NCBI GenBank assembly: GCA_910586825.1
Contig: CAJUJF010000006.1
Span: 39,033 to 103,032, forward strand
Source of the DNA: an uncultured Christensenellaceae bacterium
Lineage (GTDB): Bacteria > Bacillota > Clostridia > Christensenellales > Borkfalkiaceae
DNA length: 64,000 nt
Direction of reading: 5' to 3'
Below the pieces are notes generated by a model, which had not been told where the DNA came from, made no database searches, and saw only the letters and a program-made list of their open reading frames with translations. Positions 42,233-51,791 of the stretch are shown here, one piece after another. Both the position numbers and the translations under genes were made by a program. Position 1 is the first letter of the stretch. Each line of letters opens with the position of its first letter.

Positions 42233-43954
42233 TCAGGTTTCCGATCGGGCGGGGTAACAGTCGCACATTTTTCCGTTCGCCATAAATCCGCTGTCCGAAC
42301 ACTTGGGGCAGGCGTATTTCGGTTGCAGGTCGTCTTCGGAAAGTTTCAAGCGGGAAAGCGCTTCCCGTCTCGCTTTCTTGGCGGCGAGCAATCTTTGCGA
42401 GATTTCGTTCACGTTTTCCGGCGCGAAAATTTCCGCGCGGGCGAGCTCGATTTCTCCTTTTTTTATGGCGGATTCGGCGGCGCGGTAGTCCTCGTCCCGT
42501 TCCGCGGTCTCCCGCGCGCGGTCTGCGCGCTGTTGCGCCGTTTGGCGCAGAGAGGCGTAATGGCGTTCCCGATCGCTTCGCTGATCGGCGGCGATCGCAG
42601 CTTCGTTGCGGTAGTCGTATTTTTGCGCCGCAGGTGCGGATTTTTCGGGGATCTGCGAAGGGAGGTACGCGCCGAGCCGCTTCCATTCGGAGAGGAGTTT
42701 GTTCATGTAGGGCAACGGAGAACTTGCGTTGGCGCTGCGCTTCGCGGCTTCGAGGATCATTTCTTCCGAGAAGTTCCAGGAGTGCCATGCGGCCAACATA
42801 TCGAGCGCGGATTGCGTCTTTTTGATCACGCCGCATGCGGCTTGTATTTTCTGGATCAGGCGCAACCGTTTTTCCTGCGCGGCGCAGTATTCGCGTACGC
42901 CGTCGCCGTCCACAACGCCTTGCGCATACAGTTTTTCAAGCAGTTCGTCCATTTCCGCGAACCCGTATCCGAGTTTCATGCACACGCCCGCAAGTTGAGC
43001 GAGGCTGTTTTCGTCGTATCCGCGTTCCAGCCATTTTTCTGCGTATTCGTCGGAATAGGCGCGGGGGTTTTGAACTTTGACGCCCAGTTTCCGCGCGGTC
43101 TTGAATACGACCGAGGCGATTTCTTCGCGACGGCAGAGGTATTCCCGCGCCGCGTCTTCGGTAAAACATTCCTTTTCGCACAGTTCGCCGATCAGCAGAT
43201 CGAGCGTCGCGAGCGTTCCTTTTTTCAGCGTTTCCGCGCAGACGTATATCGCGCCGAGTTCCATGCCGTACGAGTTCCATTTTTCGAGATAATCGTAGTC
43301 GGCGTCCGTCGGTTTGCGGTAAATGCCGAGCAGGGCGAATATTTTTGCGAGTTCTTTTTCGTGCAGGTTGAAGTCCGCAAGTTCTCTTTCGACCTGTTCG
43401 TAAGTGAGCTTATGTTCGCGGCAGAGTTTCGCCGCCTTGTTTAAAATGTGCATCGAGGTAAGTTTTTCGCCGTCTTTGCGGACGCAGTATTCCGCGATCA
43501 GCAGAAACGCCTGATGCTCCATGGGATTGTTTTCGAGGAATTCCAGAATTTTCTGTAATTCGTAAGGTTTGAAATCTTTTTTCGCGCGCTGCAATAATTT
43601 AAAGAGTTCGCGGTTGAATTCGGCGTATTTTTCCGCGCGGATTGGTTTCGGTTTTCCGATCGCGGAGTTCACTGGCAGATACTCGACGAAGAGCGGATCG
43701 CGCGAAAGGATCCGCACGAGATCGCATTCTTCCCAAAAACCGAAGATCTCCGTCATGCGGGAAAGGGGCATTTTGAGGAGTTTTGCCGCGTTTTCCGCAT
43801 CGAAGTCTTCCGCGCATTGGCAAAGATAGAGTCCGTACAGGTAAACGCGCACGGCGTCTCCGTCCGCTTGCGGCAGATATCCCGTAATAAAGCGGTTCTC
43901 CACGCTCGTAAACATATTGGAAGTAAAGTCTTTGGAGAATGTGCTGAACGACAT
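42233..43954 (-). CDS. DnaD-domain replication protein with a DnaI/DnaC-like zinc tail
   Basis: The ATG at 43954 with GGAGGA before it gives 573 residues. The N-terminal winged-helix-like region (about 5-110) is followed by two DnaD/DnaB2-type helical domains (about 120-230 and 240-420). From about 470 the charged helix-rich region and the final CPKCSDSGF...CDC motif (cysteines 549, 552, 564, 566) look like the N-terminal domain of the helicase loader DnaI/DnaC, but no AAA+ domain follows. DnaD proteins help open origins and load the replicative helicase DnaB, which is encoded at 55.2 kb. The gene is divergent from sbcD. Confidence 0.8.
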   Translation of the reverse strand: MSFSTFSKDFTSNMFTSVENRFITGYLPQADGDAVRVYLYGLYLCQCAEDFDAENAAKLLKMPLSRMTEIFGFWEECDLVRILSRDPLFVEYLPVNSAIGKPKPIRAEKYAEFNRELFKLLQRAKKDFKPYELQKILEFLENNPMEHQAFLLIAEYCVRKDGEKLTSMHILNKAAKLCREHKLTYEQVERELADFNLHEKELAKIFALLGIYRKPTDADYDYLEKWNSYGMELGAIYVCAETLKKGTLATLDLLIGELCEKECFTEDAAREYLCRREEIASVVFKTARKLGVKVQNPRAYSDEYAEKWLERGYDENSLAQLAGVCMKLGYGFAEMDELLEKLYAQGVVDGDGVREYCAAQEKRLRLIQKIQAACGVIKKTQSALDMLAAWHSWNFSEEMILEAAKRSANASSPLPYMNKLLSEWKRLGAYLPSQIPEKSAPAAQKYDYRNEAAIAADQRSDRERHYASLRQTAQQRADRARETAERDEDYRAAESAIKKGEIELARAEIFAPENVNEISQRLLAAKKARREALSRLKLSEDDLQPKYACPKCSDSGFMANGKMCDCYPARSET

Positions 43955-44009
43955 GCCGTTCCTCCGTCTTTTTCGTTTGAGAATTTCCCGTAAGCCGTAT
44001 TCAACGCTT

Positions 44010-44038
44010 GCTTTTTTCAATGCGGCAGTGTATAATAG
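44010..44038 (+). promoter_or_regulatory. Promoter of sbcD-sbcC
   Basis: TTGCTT (44010-44015) and TATAAT (44033-44038) are 17 bp apart. Confidence 0.65.
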
Positions 44039-44104
44039 TATATCATAACCGGCTCCGAAAAGAAAGTGTTTTTGCGGGGTGCGGAAAATTTTCAGGCGTG
44101 ATCA

Positions 44105-45259
44105 ATGAAAATCCTGCATACGTCCGATTGGCACCTCGGAAAGCGGTTGATGGATGCCGAACGGCTTCCGGAACAGATCGCCGCGCTCGACGAGCTTGCC
44201 GACATCTGCGATCGGGAACGCGTCGATCTCGTTTTAGTGGCGGGCGACGTATTCGATACGTATCTTCCTTCTGCGGAAGCCGAGGAAGCGTTTTTTGTCG
44301 CACTGAAAAAAATCGCGGGGGATTCCCGCGCGGCGGTGATCGTCAGCGGGAATCACGACGACGGTGTGCGTCTTGCCGCCAGCGCAAGCATGGCGTGCGA
44401 AGAGGGAATCTATATTTTCGGGAACAAGTCCCGCACCTTTCCCGTCGGCGGGAGCCGCCCCGTGCGCGCGGTCGCTTCCGGAGAGCGGTATCTGATTTTC
44501 GAAAACGCTGCAGGGGAAAGGGTCTACGTCAACGCATTGCCTTATCCGAATGAAGCGCGCATAAAAGAGGATAAAACGGACGAGGCGTTTTCGGACAAAG
44601 TCGCCCGTTGGATCGCGCGCGGAAACGAAGGGTACGACGGAACGGTTCCGTACGTGTTGTTGACGCATCTGTTCGTTGCGGGCGGGGTTTCGGGCGAGGG
44701 CGAGCGGAATATCGAACTCGGCGGCGCCCGCGCCGTGTCCGTAGAGGCGCTTCCCGATTACGGGTACGTCGCCCTCGGTCATCTGCACAAAAAACAGCGC
44801 GTCGGCGCGAAAGGCAGGTATAGCGGATCGCTTTTGCAGTACGCGTTCGACGAAGCGAATACGGAAAAGAGCGTCGTACTGCTGTCTACGCGCGAGAAAG
44901 AGATCTCCGTCGAAAAAGAGATCCCCATTCTTTCGGGAAAGAAACTTTACCGTCTCGAAGCGCGCGGCGTGGACGAGGCGCTTCGCTTGCTTGCCCGATA
45001 CGAGGATTGTTATATCGAATTGACTTTGCATCTGACCGCGCCGCTGACGACGCACGAGACGCAACAGCTGCGCGCGTGTAACGAAGGGTTGGTGTCCCTC
45101 ATCGCGCGCGTTCGTACGGACGAGGTCGCGGAAACGGTCACGCGCGCCGCGCTTTCGCCGCAGGAGTTGTTTGCGCTCTACTACCGTTCGAAATTCGGCG
45201 AAGAGATTCCCCGAGAATTGCTTTCGGCATTTCTTTCACTGACGGAGGAGAGAGAATGA
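44105..45259 (+). CDS. sbcD: DNA repair exonuclease SbcD (Mre11-like)
   Basis: SbcD is the manganese-dependent nuclease of the SbcCD complex that opens hairpins and processes DNA ends. The 384-residue calcineurin-like phosphoesterase shows all metal motifs: HTSDWHLG (5-12), GDVFD (about 47), GNHDDG (about 83), LTHLF, and GHLHKK (about 224). sbcC follows with an ATGA overlap. Confidence 0.95.
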   Translation: MKILHTSDWHLGKRLMDAERLPEQIAALDELADICDRERVDLVLVAGDVFDTYLPSAEAEEAFFVALKKIAGDSRAAVIVSGNHDDGVRLAASASMACEEGIYIFGNKSRTFPVGGSRPVRAVASGERYLIFENAAGERVYVNALPYPNEARIKEDKTDEAFSDKVARWIARGNEGYDGTVPYVLLTHLFVAGGVSGEGERNIELGGARAVSVEALPDYGYVALGHLHKKQRVGAKGRYSGSLLQYAFDEANTEKSVVLLSTREKEISVEKEIPILSGKKLYRLEARGVDEALRLLARYEDCYIELTLHLTAPLTTHETQQLRACNEGLVSLIARVRTDEVAETVTRAALSPQELFALYYRSKFGEEIPRELLSAFLSLTEERE

Positions 45260-47835
45260 AACCCGTTTATCTGGAATTTAGCGGCGTGAATTCTTTCTCG
45301 GAGCGCGCGGAAATCGATTTCGAAAAATTGCTCGAATTCGGGATTTTCGGAATATTCGGGGATACCGGATCCGGAAAGAGCACGATACTCGATTGCATCG
45401 TGTTCGCCCTGTACGGAAAGGTCTCCCGTCTCGATTCCAAGGATGCCGTGATCGCCAATCTTATCAATTATCATTCCGACCGCGCTTACGTCAATTTCGA
45501 GTTTGAAATCGAATACGGCGGCAAGCGCCGCCGTTACCGTGTGGAACGGGAATTAAAGCGTAAAAACTCCGTTCAGAACGCGAGAGTGTACGAAAAAAAA
45601 GGCGAAACGCTGTTCGCGCTTGCGGAAGGGACGCGCGATTCCAACACATTATTGGAAACGGTGATCGGTCTCGAACAGCGGGATTTCGAAAAATGCATCG
45701 CTCTGCCGCAAGGGGAATTTGCGCAGTTTGTGAAATCGCAGCGTTCCGATCGGTTGAAACTGATTTCGCGGCTGTTCGATCTGGAACGGTACGGCGAGGG
45801 GTTGACGAAGCGGATCAACAAACGCTATTCGGACGCGCAGCGGGAAGCCGAGGTGCTGAAAGCTCGGCTGGAACCCTTCGAGGGAATTACCGAAGCGGGG
45901 ATCCGCGGTTTAAAAAGCGAGATCGCCCGCGTTTCCGAAGAGGAGAAACGCGCGGCTGTCAATTTGACCGCGGCGCAGGAAGCGGAAAAGAAACTTACGG
46001 CGCTCTTCGAACGGAAAAAAGAGTTCGATCGGGCGGTGAGGGAAGCGGAGCGGCTCGAAGGCGCGAAAGCGGACATGTCGAAACTGAACGACGAACTTTC
46101 CCGTCTCGAAAAAGCGTCCGCGGCGATCGCGGCGCTGAAAGAAGAGAAGGTTGCGAAAGAGCGGTCGGCAACGATCGCCCGAAAATACGCGCTTGCGCAG
46201 GCGGATTTCCGTAAGGCGGAAGAATCGCGCAAGGTCGCGGAGGGCTGGGATCCCGCAAAGGCGGCGGAAGAGATCGCCGCGCTTACGGAACGCGTTGCCG
46301 TTGCGGCGCGCGCGGAAGCGGACGAGGCGACTGCGCTCGATTACAATCGCAAGCTTACAAAAATTTTACGGGAATACGACGAAGAAGCGGCGCTCTTTTT
46401 AAAGTTCGATTACGAAGGCGAGCGCAAGAAAGGGGAAGAGAAACTCGCATCGCTTGGCGACGGGAATTTTTTCGGTTACGCAGATCGGCACGGAAAAGCC
46501 GCTTTATTGCGCGGCGAATACGCCGAATTTGCCGGAGAACTTTCTTCGCTTACGGAGAAATACCCGCAAATATCAAAGGACAGCGAGCCGCTGATCGCAA
46601 AATATCGGGAGCTTTCCGCGGGCGATCGGACGACGTTTTCCGACATTAGAAAGGATTTCGAAATGCGGGAGTGCGAACGCGAGAAGGTTCGCGAGGAGTT
46701 GCGCCAGCTCGATAAAGCCAAAGGACGGTACGAAGCGCACGTTGCGAATCTTACCCGTTTGCAGGCGGAAATCAAGGAATGGCGGGCGCGCATCGCGGCG
46801 TTGCCTTCGCCGCAAGAGCGCGGCATTTCCGCAAAGGAACTCGGCGAGCAGTTGACTGTTTTGCGGGAGCGCCAACAGGTCAATACGGAAAAACGGGAAC
46901 GCGTTGCGAAGGCGTATTCGGATGCGCAGTCCCGGTTCGCGATTGCGGAAGAGCGGCGCAAAAACGCGGAAGAACAGCTGAGCGAAGCGTCTCGGCGGCT
47001 CTTCGCCGCGTTGACTGCGGGCGGTTTTGCGAACGCCGATGAGGCGGAAGCGCTTTCGCGCCGTTACGGCGATCCTTCGTCGGCGCGGGAGAAAGTCGAG
47101 AAATACCGCGAAGATTACGCGTCGGCAAAGCGTCGGTTGCGAGAACTTTCGGCGGAGGACTATTCTTCGGCAACGGAAAATGCGTTGTCGGCCGCACGGG
47201 AAACGCTTTCGGAAGCGCAACGCGCGGGCGTGGAGCTTGCCCGCGCCGCGGCGTTGAAATCGGACGAACTGCGGCGTGCGGAGCGCGACATCCTTCAAAA
47301 AAAGGAACTCACGGCGCTGTATACGGAAAAACACAAAGAAGCGGAGCTGTGCGAACGGCTGAAAAAACTGCTCGAAGGCAATAAATTTATGGAATTTGTT
47401 GCCGAAGAGTATTTGCAGACGGTTGCGCGGAACGCGAGCGGGCGGCTTCTGTCGCTTACGGACGGACGGTATTTTCTGCGTTACGAGAACGGATTCGTCG
47501 TGGGGGATAATTTCAACGGCGGCGCGGTGCGCGGGGTATTCACCTTGTCGGGCGGCGAAACGTTTCTCGTTTCCCTTTCGCTTGCGTTGGCGCTCGGCGC
47601 GGAAATCTGCCTACGATCCTTGCGTCCGATCGAATTTTTCTTCTTGGACGAAGGGTTCGGCACATTGGACGAAAAGTTGGTGGATACGGTCATGGACAGT
47701 CTGGAAAAATTAAAGGGAGAGCATTTTTCGATCGGGATCATTTCCCACGTCGAGGAATTGCGGCATAGAATCGAACGCAGGCTTTCGGTGAAAAAAGCCA
47801 CCGAGCGGCACGGTTCGCAAATAACTTTGGAGTGA
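45256..47835 (+). CDS. sbcC: DNA repair exonuclease ATPase SbcC (Rad50-like), short, no visible zinc hook
   Basis: SbcC is the SMC-like ATPase that controls SbcD. The 859-residue protein has Walker A GDTGSGKST (35-43), a long coiled coil (about 180-720), the ABC signature LSGGETF (about 765) and Walker B FFLDEGFGTLD (about 795). It is shorter than many SbcC proteins (about 1050 in E. coli). I see no C-x-x-C zinc-hook motif at the coil apex. Confidence 0.93.
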   Translation: MKPVYLEFSGVNSFSERAEIDFEKLLEFGIFGIFGDTGSGKSTILDCIVFALYGKVSRLDSKDAVIANLINYHSDRAYVNFEFEIEYGGKRRRYRVERELKRKNSVQNARVYEKKGETLFALAEGTRDSNTLLETVIGLEQRDFEKCIALPQGEFAQFVKSQRSDRLKLISRLFDLERYGEGLTKRINKRYSDAQREAEVLKARLEPFEGITEAGIRGLKSEIARVSEEEKRAAVNLTAAQEAEKKLTALFERKKEFDRAVREAERLEGAKADMSKLNDELSRLEKASAAIAALKEEKVAKERSATIARKYALAQADFRKAEESRKVAEGWDPAKAAEEIAALTERVAVAARAEADEATALDYNRKLTKILREYDEEAALFLKFDYEGERKKGEEKLASLGDGNFFGYADRHGKAALLRGEYAEFAGELSSLTEKYPQISKDSEPLIAKYRELSAGDRTTFSDIRKDFEMRECEREKVREELRQLDKAKGRYEAHVANLTRLQAEIKEWRARIAALPSPQERGISAKELGEQLTVLRERQQVNTEKRERVAKAYSDAQSRFAIAEERRKNAEEQLSEASRRLFAALTAGGFANADEAEALSRRYGDPSSAREKVEKYREDYASAKRRLRELSAEDYSSATENALSAARETLSEAQRAGVELARAAALKSDELRRAERDILQKKELTALYTEKHKEAELCERLKKLLEGNKFMEFVAEEYLQTVARNASGRLLSLTDGRYFLRYENGFVVGDNFNGGAVRGVFTLSGGETFLVSLSLALALGAEICLRSLRPIEFFFLDEGFGTLDEKLVDTVMDSLEKLKGEHFSIGIISHVEELRHRIERRLSVKKATERHGSQITLE

Positions 47836-47845
47836 GGTAATTCGT

Positions 47846-49525
47846 TTGAGTATGATTTTAACGCCGGTTACGTTATGGAAAGATTTCGACATCACGTTGC
47901 CGCTCTGCGAAGAGGTGATTGCCGAATATACGGACGGAAACGCGGTATATCGGGAACTCTATTTCAAAGGGCGTCAGACGAAGAACGGACGGGTGAAAAT
48001 TTACGCGAAATACGCTTTCCCCTGCGGCGCGGAGGAGTTCCCCGCAGTGATGATCTTGTTCGAAGCGGGATTTCCTTTCGACGAAACTTACGTGAAACGG
48101 TACCTTTCGGCGGGCTACGGCGTGCTCTGCGTGGACTATTGCGGGGAGAACGGGACCGACCGCCATACGGTGTACCCCGAAGACGTCGATTACGCCAACT
48201 ACGTCCGCGCGGGAACGCACCTCGAATTCGCCGATCCGACGGCGAAGGAAACGAGCTGGTACGAATGGGCGGGCGTCGCCCGCTATGCGGCGCGCTATCT
48301 TTCCGAGCGGAAAGAGGTGAGCTGTTTCGGCGCGGTCGGTCTGCGTACGGGCGGAGAAATTCTCTTCAAAGTCGCGCCGTATGCGCCGATGTCGTGTATG
48401 ATTTCCGTTTGCGCGGCGGGCTGGCTCGCCTATCGCGGAACCGATAAATTTGCCGACAAACAGTTGGTTTTCAACGAAGAACGCCACCGCTTTATCGCGG
48501 GGATCGATTCCCAGAGCTATGCGCCCTACGTGAAATGTCCCGTTCTGCTGATTTCCGCCGTCAACGACGAAAAATACGATTTCGACCGCGTGTACGACAC
48601 CTTCCGTCAGATCAATCCGCAAGTGGAGAAGGCGTTGCTCTTTTCCGCCCACGGCAACGGTCTGGTGGGGACGCATTCGCAGGAAAACATGAACCTCTTT
48701 CTCGACAAATACTTAAAAGGACGATCGGTATTCGTGAGCAAGCCGATCAACCTTTCCGTCGAAGAGGACGGCGAGGGGAATCTTACCGTAAAGGGACAGT
48801 TCGACCCGAACGGAGAGATCAAAGAATACGGCATTTTTTATACCGAAAAGATCACCGATTCCAAGGCGCGGGACTGGACGCGCATTCTCGGAAAAGCGGA
48901 GGATCTGAGCGACGACAACGTAGGTACGATCCCGCTCAACGTCTATACGGGAAGCAATAAGGCGCTTGTGTTTACCTTTGTGAATTATTCGAATAACTTT
49001 TCGATCACTTCTAAAATTCTCGAAGTGCCGCTTGAAAAGCAGTATGCGAACAGCCGTCCCGTGAGCCGCGTGGTGTATACGAGCGAAGACGGCAGAAACG
49101 GTTTCGTCGGTTACCGCCGTCGCGCGGGTTCGATCGCCGACTGTTTCATGGACGGGTCGTCTTCGCAGGTAAAACTGCTTCCCGGTTACGGCGGGATTCC
49201 GGGGATCACTTGCACGAACGGAATCATTTCGTACCGCGTCAGCGAACCGCGTTACGAACCGCCCGAGGGCGCGTCGCTCGAATTCGACGCGTATTGCGCG
49301 GAAGACGCGACGCTGAGCGTGACGTTCTTTTCGGACAATGCCGAAACCGTCGGATATACGGCGGAAGCGCGGATCGAAGGCGGCGGAAAGTGGAAAAAGA
49401 TTCTCCTGAATCCCGACGATTTCAAGACGGAAACCGGCGCGCATCTTTCCGATTTCAAAGGCATGATCTCCATGATGATTTTCTCCTCTGCGGAGGTTCT
49501 CGTAAATAACGTGATATGGATTTAA
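47846..49525 (+). CDS. Alpha/beta-hydrolase-fold protein with C-terminal beta domain, nucleophile serine apparently missing
   Basis: The 559-residue protein has an alpha/beta-hydrolase core (about 40-300) with the strand GVLCVDYCG and the helix-preceding turn GAVGLRTGGEI (about 169-179), where the nucleophile elbow reads G-L-R-T-G instead of G-x-S-x-G. Acid and base candidates remain in VNDEKYDF (about 235) and SAHGNG (about 265). The C-terminal 250 residues are beta-rich like a carbohydrate-binding or immunoglobulin-like domain. No signal peptide is seen. It follows sbcC by 10 nt and overlaps the DUF951 gene. Confidence 0.65.
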   Translation: MSMILTPVTLWKDFDITLPLCEEVIAEYTDGNAVYRELYFKGRQTKNGRVKIYAKYAFPCGAEEFPAVMILFEAGFPFDETYVKRYLSAGYGVLCVDYCGENGTDRHTVYPEDVDYANYVRAGTHLEFADPTAKETSWYEWAGVARYAARYLSERKEVSCFGAVGLRTGGEILFKVAPYAPMSCMISVCAAGWLAYRGTDKFADKQLVFNEERHRFIAGIDSQSYAPYVKCPVLLISAVNDEKYDFDRVYDTFRQINPQVEKALLFSAHGNGLVGTHSQENMNLFLDKYLKGRSVFVSKPINLSVEEDGEGNLTVKGQFDPNGEIKEYGIFYTEKITDSKARDWTRILGKAEDLSDDNVGTIPLNVYTGSNKALVFTFVNYSNNFSITSKILEVPLEKQYANSRPVSRVVYTSEDGRNGFVGYRRRAGSIADCFMDGSSSQVKLLPGYGGIPGITCTNGIISYRVSEPRYEPPEGASLEFDAYCAEDATLSVTFFSDNAETVGYTAEARIEGGGKWKKILLNPDDFKTETGAHLSDFKGMISMMIFSSAEVLVNNVIWI

Positions 49526-49710
49526 AAGATTTGCAGCTCGGCGTTGTCTTGGAGACGAAGAAGCCGCATCCTTGCGGCGGAAAGGAGTGGGAAATCGTGC
49601 GTACGGGAGCGGATTATAAAATTAAATGCCTGACCTGCGGACGGGTCGTCATGCTTACGCCGGACGAACTCAAAAAGAGGATCCGGCGGATCATAGGGGG
49701 CGGATCATGA
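49516..49710 (+). CDS. DUF951-family small protein
   Basis: The 64-residue protein matches DUF951 in layout: LGVVLETKKPHPCGG (8-22), an IKCLTCGRVVML segment (35-46) and a C-terminal KRIRR basic end. The cysteines suggest zinc binding. The role is unknown. Its ATG lies inside the previous gene (10 nt overlap), and the next start overlaps its stop. Confidence 0.88.
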   Translation: MDLKDLQLGVVLETKKPHPCGGKEWEIVRTGADYKIKCLTCGRVVMLTPDELKKRIRRIIGGGS

Positions 49711-50357
49711 TAAGTCGCCCCCGGATGCTCAACGAACCGCCCGGATCGGGGTTGCTGTCCCGTATCGCGACGGTAATCGTATACGTGCTTGCTTCGTTTT
49801 TGCTCGCGCTATTGATTCTGAATCTCTATTTCAGCCGAAATTATATGTTTACGCGGGTGGACGGGCGATCGATGCAGAACACCTTGCAGAATAACGATTG
49901 GCTCTATACCGATACGCGCGCGGCTGCGGAGCGCGGTCAGGTCGTGATCATCGACGTGACGGATTATCCCGATAAATACAAGCCAGACAAGGATAACGCC
50001 GATCAGGAGCGTTCGATTATCAAACGCCTGATCGCCGTGGAAGGGGATTGCGTGAAGTGCGAGTACGGGATTGTCTACGTCAAGTACGCGGGCGGAGAAT
50101 ATCGGGCGCTGGAAGAGGATTACGCTTACGGAACGACGGGTGATTTTAAAGAAGTGGAAGTCGGCGAAGGGGAAATCTTTTTTTTGGGGGATAACCGTTC
50201 GATCAGTCACGATTCGCGCGCGGTGGGCTGTTTAAAATATTCCGATATTATCGGGGTGGTACAGCAGTGGGCGATCGATATCAAATGGTACTCCACCGGT
50301 TGGGAGAATTTCCGCGCCGGCGTCGTGAATTTTTTCGGAAGTATTTTCGGGTATTGA
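49707..50357 (+). CDS. lepB: Signal peptidase I
   Basis: It cleaves signal peptides from exported proteins on the outer membrane face. From the ATG at 49707 (ATGA with the DUF951 stop) it has 216 residues. There is one membrane helix (about 20-42), the catalytic serine S55 in DGRSMQNTL, the general-base lysine K106 in IIKRLIAVEGD, and box E GDNRSISHDSR near 167. The single N-terminal helix is the Gram-positive type. Confidence 0.95.
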   Translation: MISRPRMLNEPPGSGLLSRIATVIVYVLASFLLALLILNLYFSRNYMFTRVDGRSMQNTLQNNDWLYTDTRAAAERGQVVIIDVTDYPDKYKPDKDNADQERSIIKRLIAVEGDCVKCEYGIVYVKYAGGEYRALEEDYAYGTTGDFKEVEVGEGEIFFLGDNRSISHDSRAVGCLKYSDIIGVVQQWAIDIKWYSTGWENFRAGVVNFFGSIFGY

Positions 50358-50396
50358 AGAAAACAACGGTTTGAATAAAACGGAAAGGAGAAAACG

Positions 50397-51236
50397 GTGA
50401 TTCAGATTACAACAGACAGCACCTGCGACTTGGGTGCGGCGATTCGGGAAAGGAATATCGGCGTCATGCCGTTGTCGGTGATCCTCGGCGAAAAAAGTTA
50501 CCGCGACGGCGTGGACATCGTTCCGCAGGATATTTTCGATTTTGTCGATAAAACGGGTCAGCTTCCCAAAACGGCGGCGCCGAGCATCGGCGATTACGAG
50601 ACCTTTTTCGGGAGTTACGTCGACGCGGGGAAGACAGTGATCCATCTGAATATTTCTTCCAAGTCTTCGGCGGCGCATTCGTATGCGCTGAAAGCGGCGG
50701 AGAGCTTTGCCGGGAGAGTGCACGTCATAGACAGCCGCGCGCTTTCGTCGGGACAAGGTCTCTTGGTCATGAAGGCTTGCGATTTTGCGGAAGCGGGTTG
50801 TTCCGCAGAGGAAACCGTCGCGAAAATCCTGCCGTTGATTCCTAAGACGAATACTTCTTTCGTGCCCGATCGGCTGGATTATCTGTACAAGGGCGGGCGT
50901 TGTTCGCGTATGGCGATGTACGGCGCGAATTTTTTAAAGATTCATCCGCTCATCGAAATGAAAGACGGGCAGTTGTTTGCGGAAAAGAAGTATCGCGGCA
51001 GTATGCAGAAGTGCATTTCCAACTATATCGACGACCTTGCCGAGCAGTATCCGTCTTACGACAAAACCCGTTGTTTTATCACGCACAGCACCGCGGATCC
51101 CGAGCTCGTGGAGTTTGCGAAAAAGAAAGTGTCCGAAACGTTTTCGTTTGAAACGGTCTTGGAGACGGTTGCAGGATCGGTCATTACGGGGCATTGCGGA
51201 AGAAATACGCTCGGCGTGCTGTTTATTTCGGAGTGA
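50397..51236 (+). CDS. DegV family fatty-acid-binding protein
   Basis: DegV (FakB) proteins carry fatty acids to the FakA kinase. The 279-residue protein has the N-terminal DSTCDL (7-12), PLSV (25-28), TAAPSIGDY (about 60-68), the INVSSKSS-like NISSKSSAAHSYALKA (about 84-99) and GHCGRNTLGV near the C-terminus. It uses GTG at 50397 behind AAAGGAG. fakA is not in the window. Confidence 0.92.
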   Translation: MIQITTDSTCDLGAAIRERNIGVMPLSVILGEKSYRDGVDIVPQDIFDFVDKTGQLPKTAAPSIGDYETFFGSYVDAGKTVIHLNISSKSSAAHSYALKAAESFAGRVHVIDSRALSSGQGLLVMKACDFAEAGCSAEETVAKILPLIPKTNTSFVPDRLDYLYKGGRCSRMAMYGANFLKIHPLIEMKDGQLFAEKKYRGSMQKCISNYIDDLAEQYPSYDKTRCFITHSTADPELVEFAKKKVSETFSFETVLETVAGSVITGHCGRNTLGVLFISE

Positions 51237-51251
51237 ATTCGGAGGACGAAA

Positions 51252-51791
51252 GTGACGAAAATTTATCATGACGGCGATTTATGGGACGCGTTTATGCAGA
51301 AACGGCGGATTTTGTCGTTGTTTTTGGCGGTCACCGGCGCGGTGTTTCTCGGTCTCGTCGGTTTTGTGACCTATTATATCATGTTGCCGTATAACGATCC
51401 GAATGCGACCTGGGTCATCGCCGTTTCCTGTGTCTTGGTGGGAGTGTATCTGATATTCGCGTTCCCTTATATGGGAATCTGTTATAAACGTTGCAACAGC
51501 TATTGCAAGGCGCTGAAATTTATATCGGTGGGCTTGAAAGAATACTCGGTGCTTCCTTTTGTGGGGATCGAGGATTGGACGACGCACGACGGCGTAGACG
51601 TCAACGTCGCGATCTTTTCGGTCAAGAACATCAAGCGCGACGAGGAGATGCTGCGTCAGATCTATGTGGACGGAGAAAAGGACTTCCCCGCGTTCAAAGA
51701 AGGACAATATGCGAGATTGGTATCACAGGGTAACCTGTTGATCGAATATGAATTGACGGACGAGCCGTCAATAAAGGAGACAAACAAATGA
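51252..51791 (+). CDS. Two-helix membrane protein of unknown function
   Basis: A 179-residue protein with membrane helices at about 20-43 and 54-75, then a cysteine-containing turn and a soluble C-terminal domain (about 85-170) rich in beta segments with EDWTTHDGVDVNVA. A GTG start at 51252 behind GGAGG is likely. It is coupled to the next gene by ATGA, so it may belong with the ACT/PFL pair, but no function is apparent. Confidence 0.6.
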   Translation: MTKIYHDGDLWDAFMQKRRILSLFLAVTGAVFLGLVGFVTYYIMLPYNDPNATWVIAVSCVLVGVYLIFAFPYMGICYKRCNSYCKALKFISVGLKEYSVLPFVGIEDWTTHDGVDVNVAIFSVKNIKRDEEMLRQIYVDGEKDFPAFKEGQYARLVSQGNLLIEYELTDEPSIKETNK

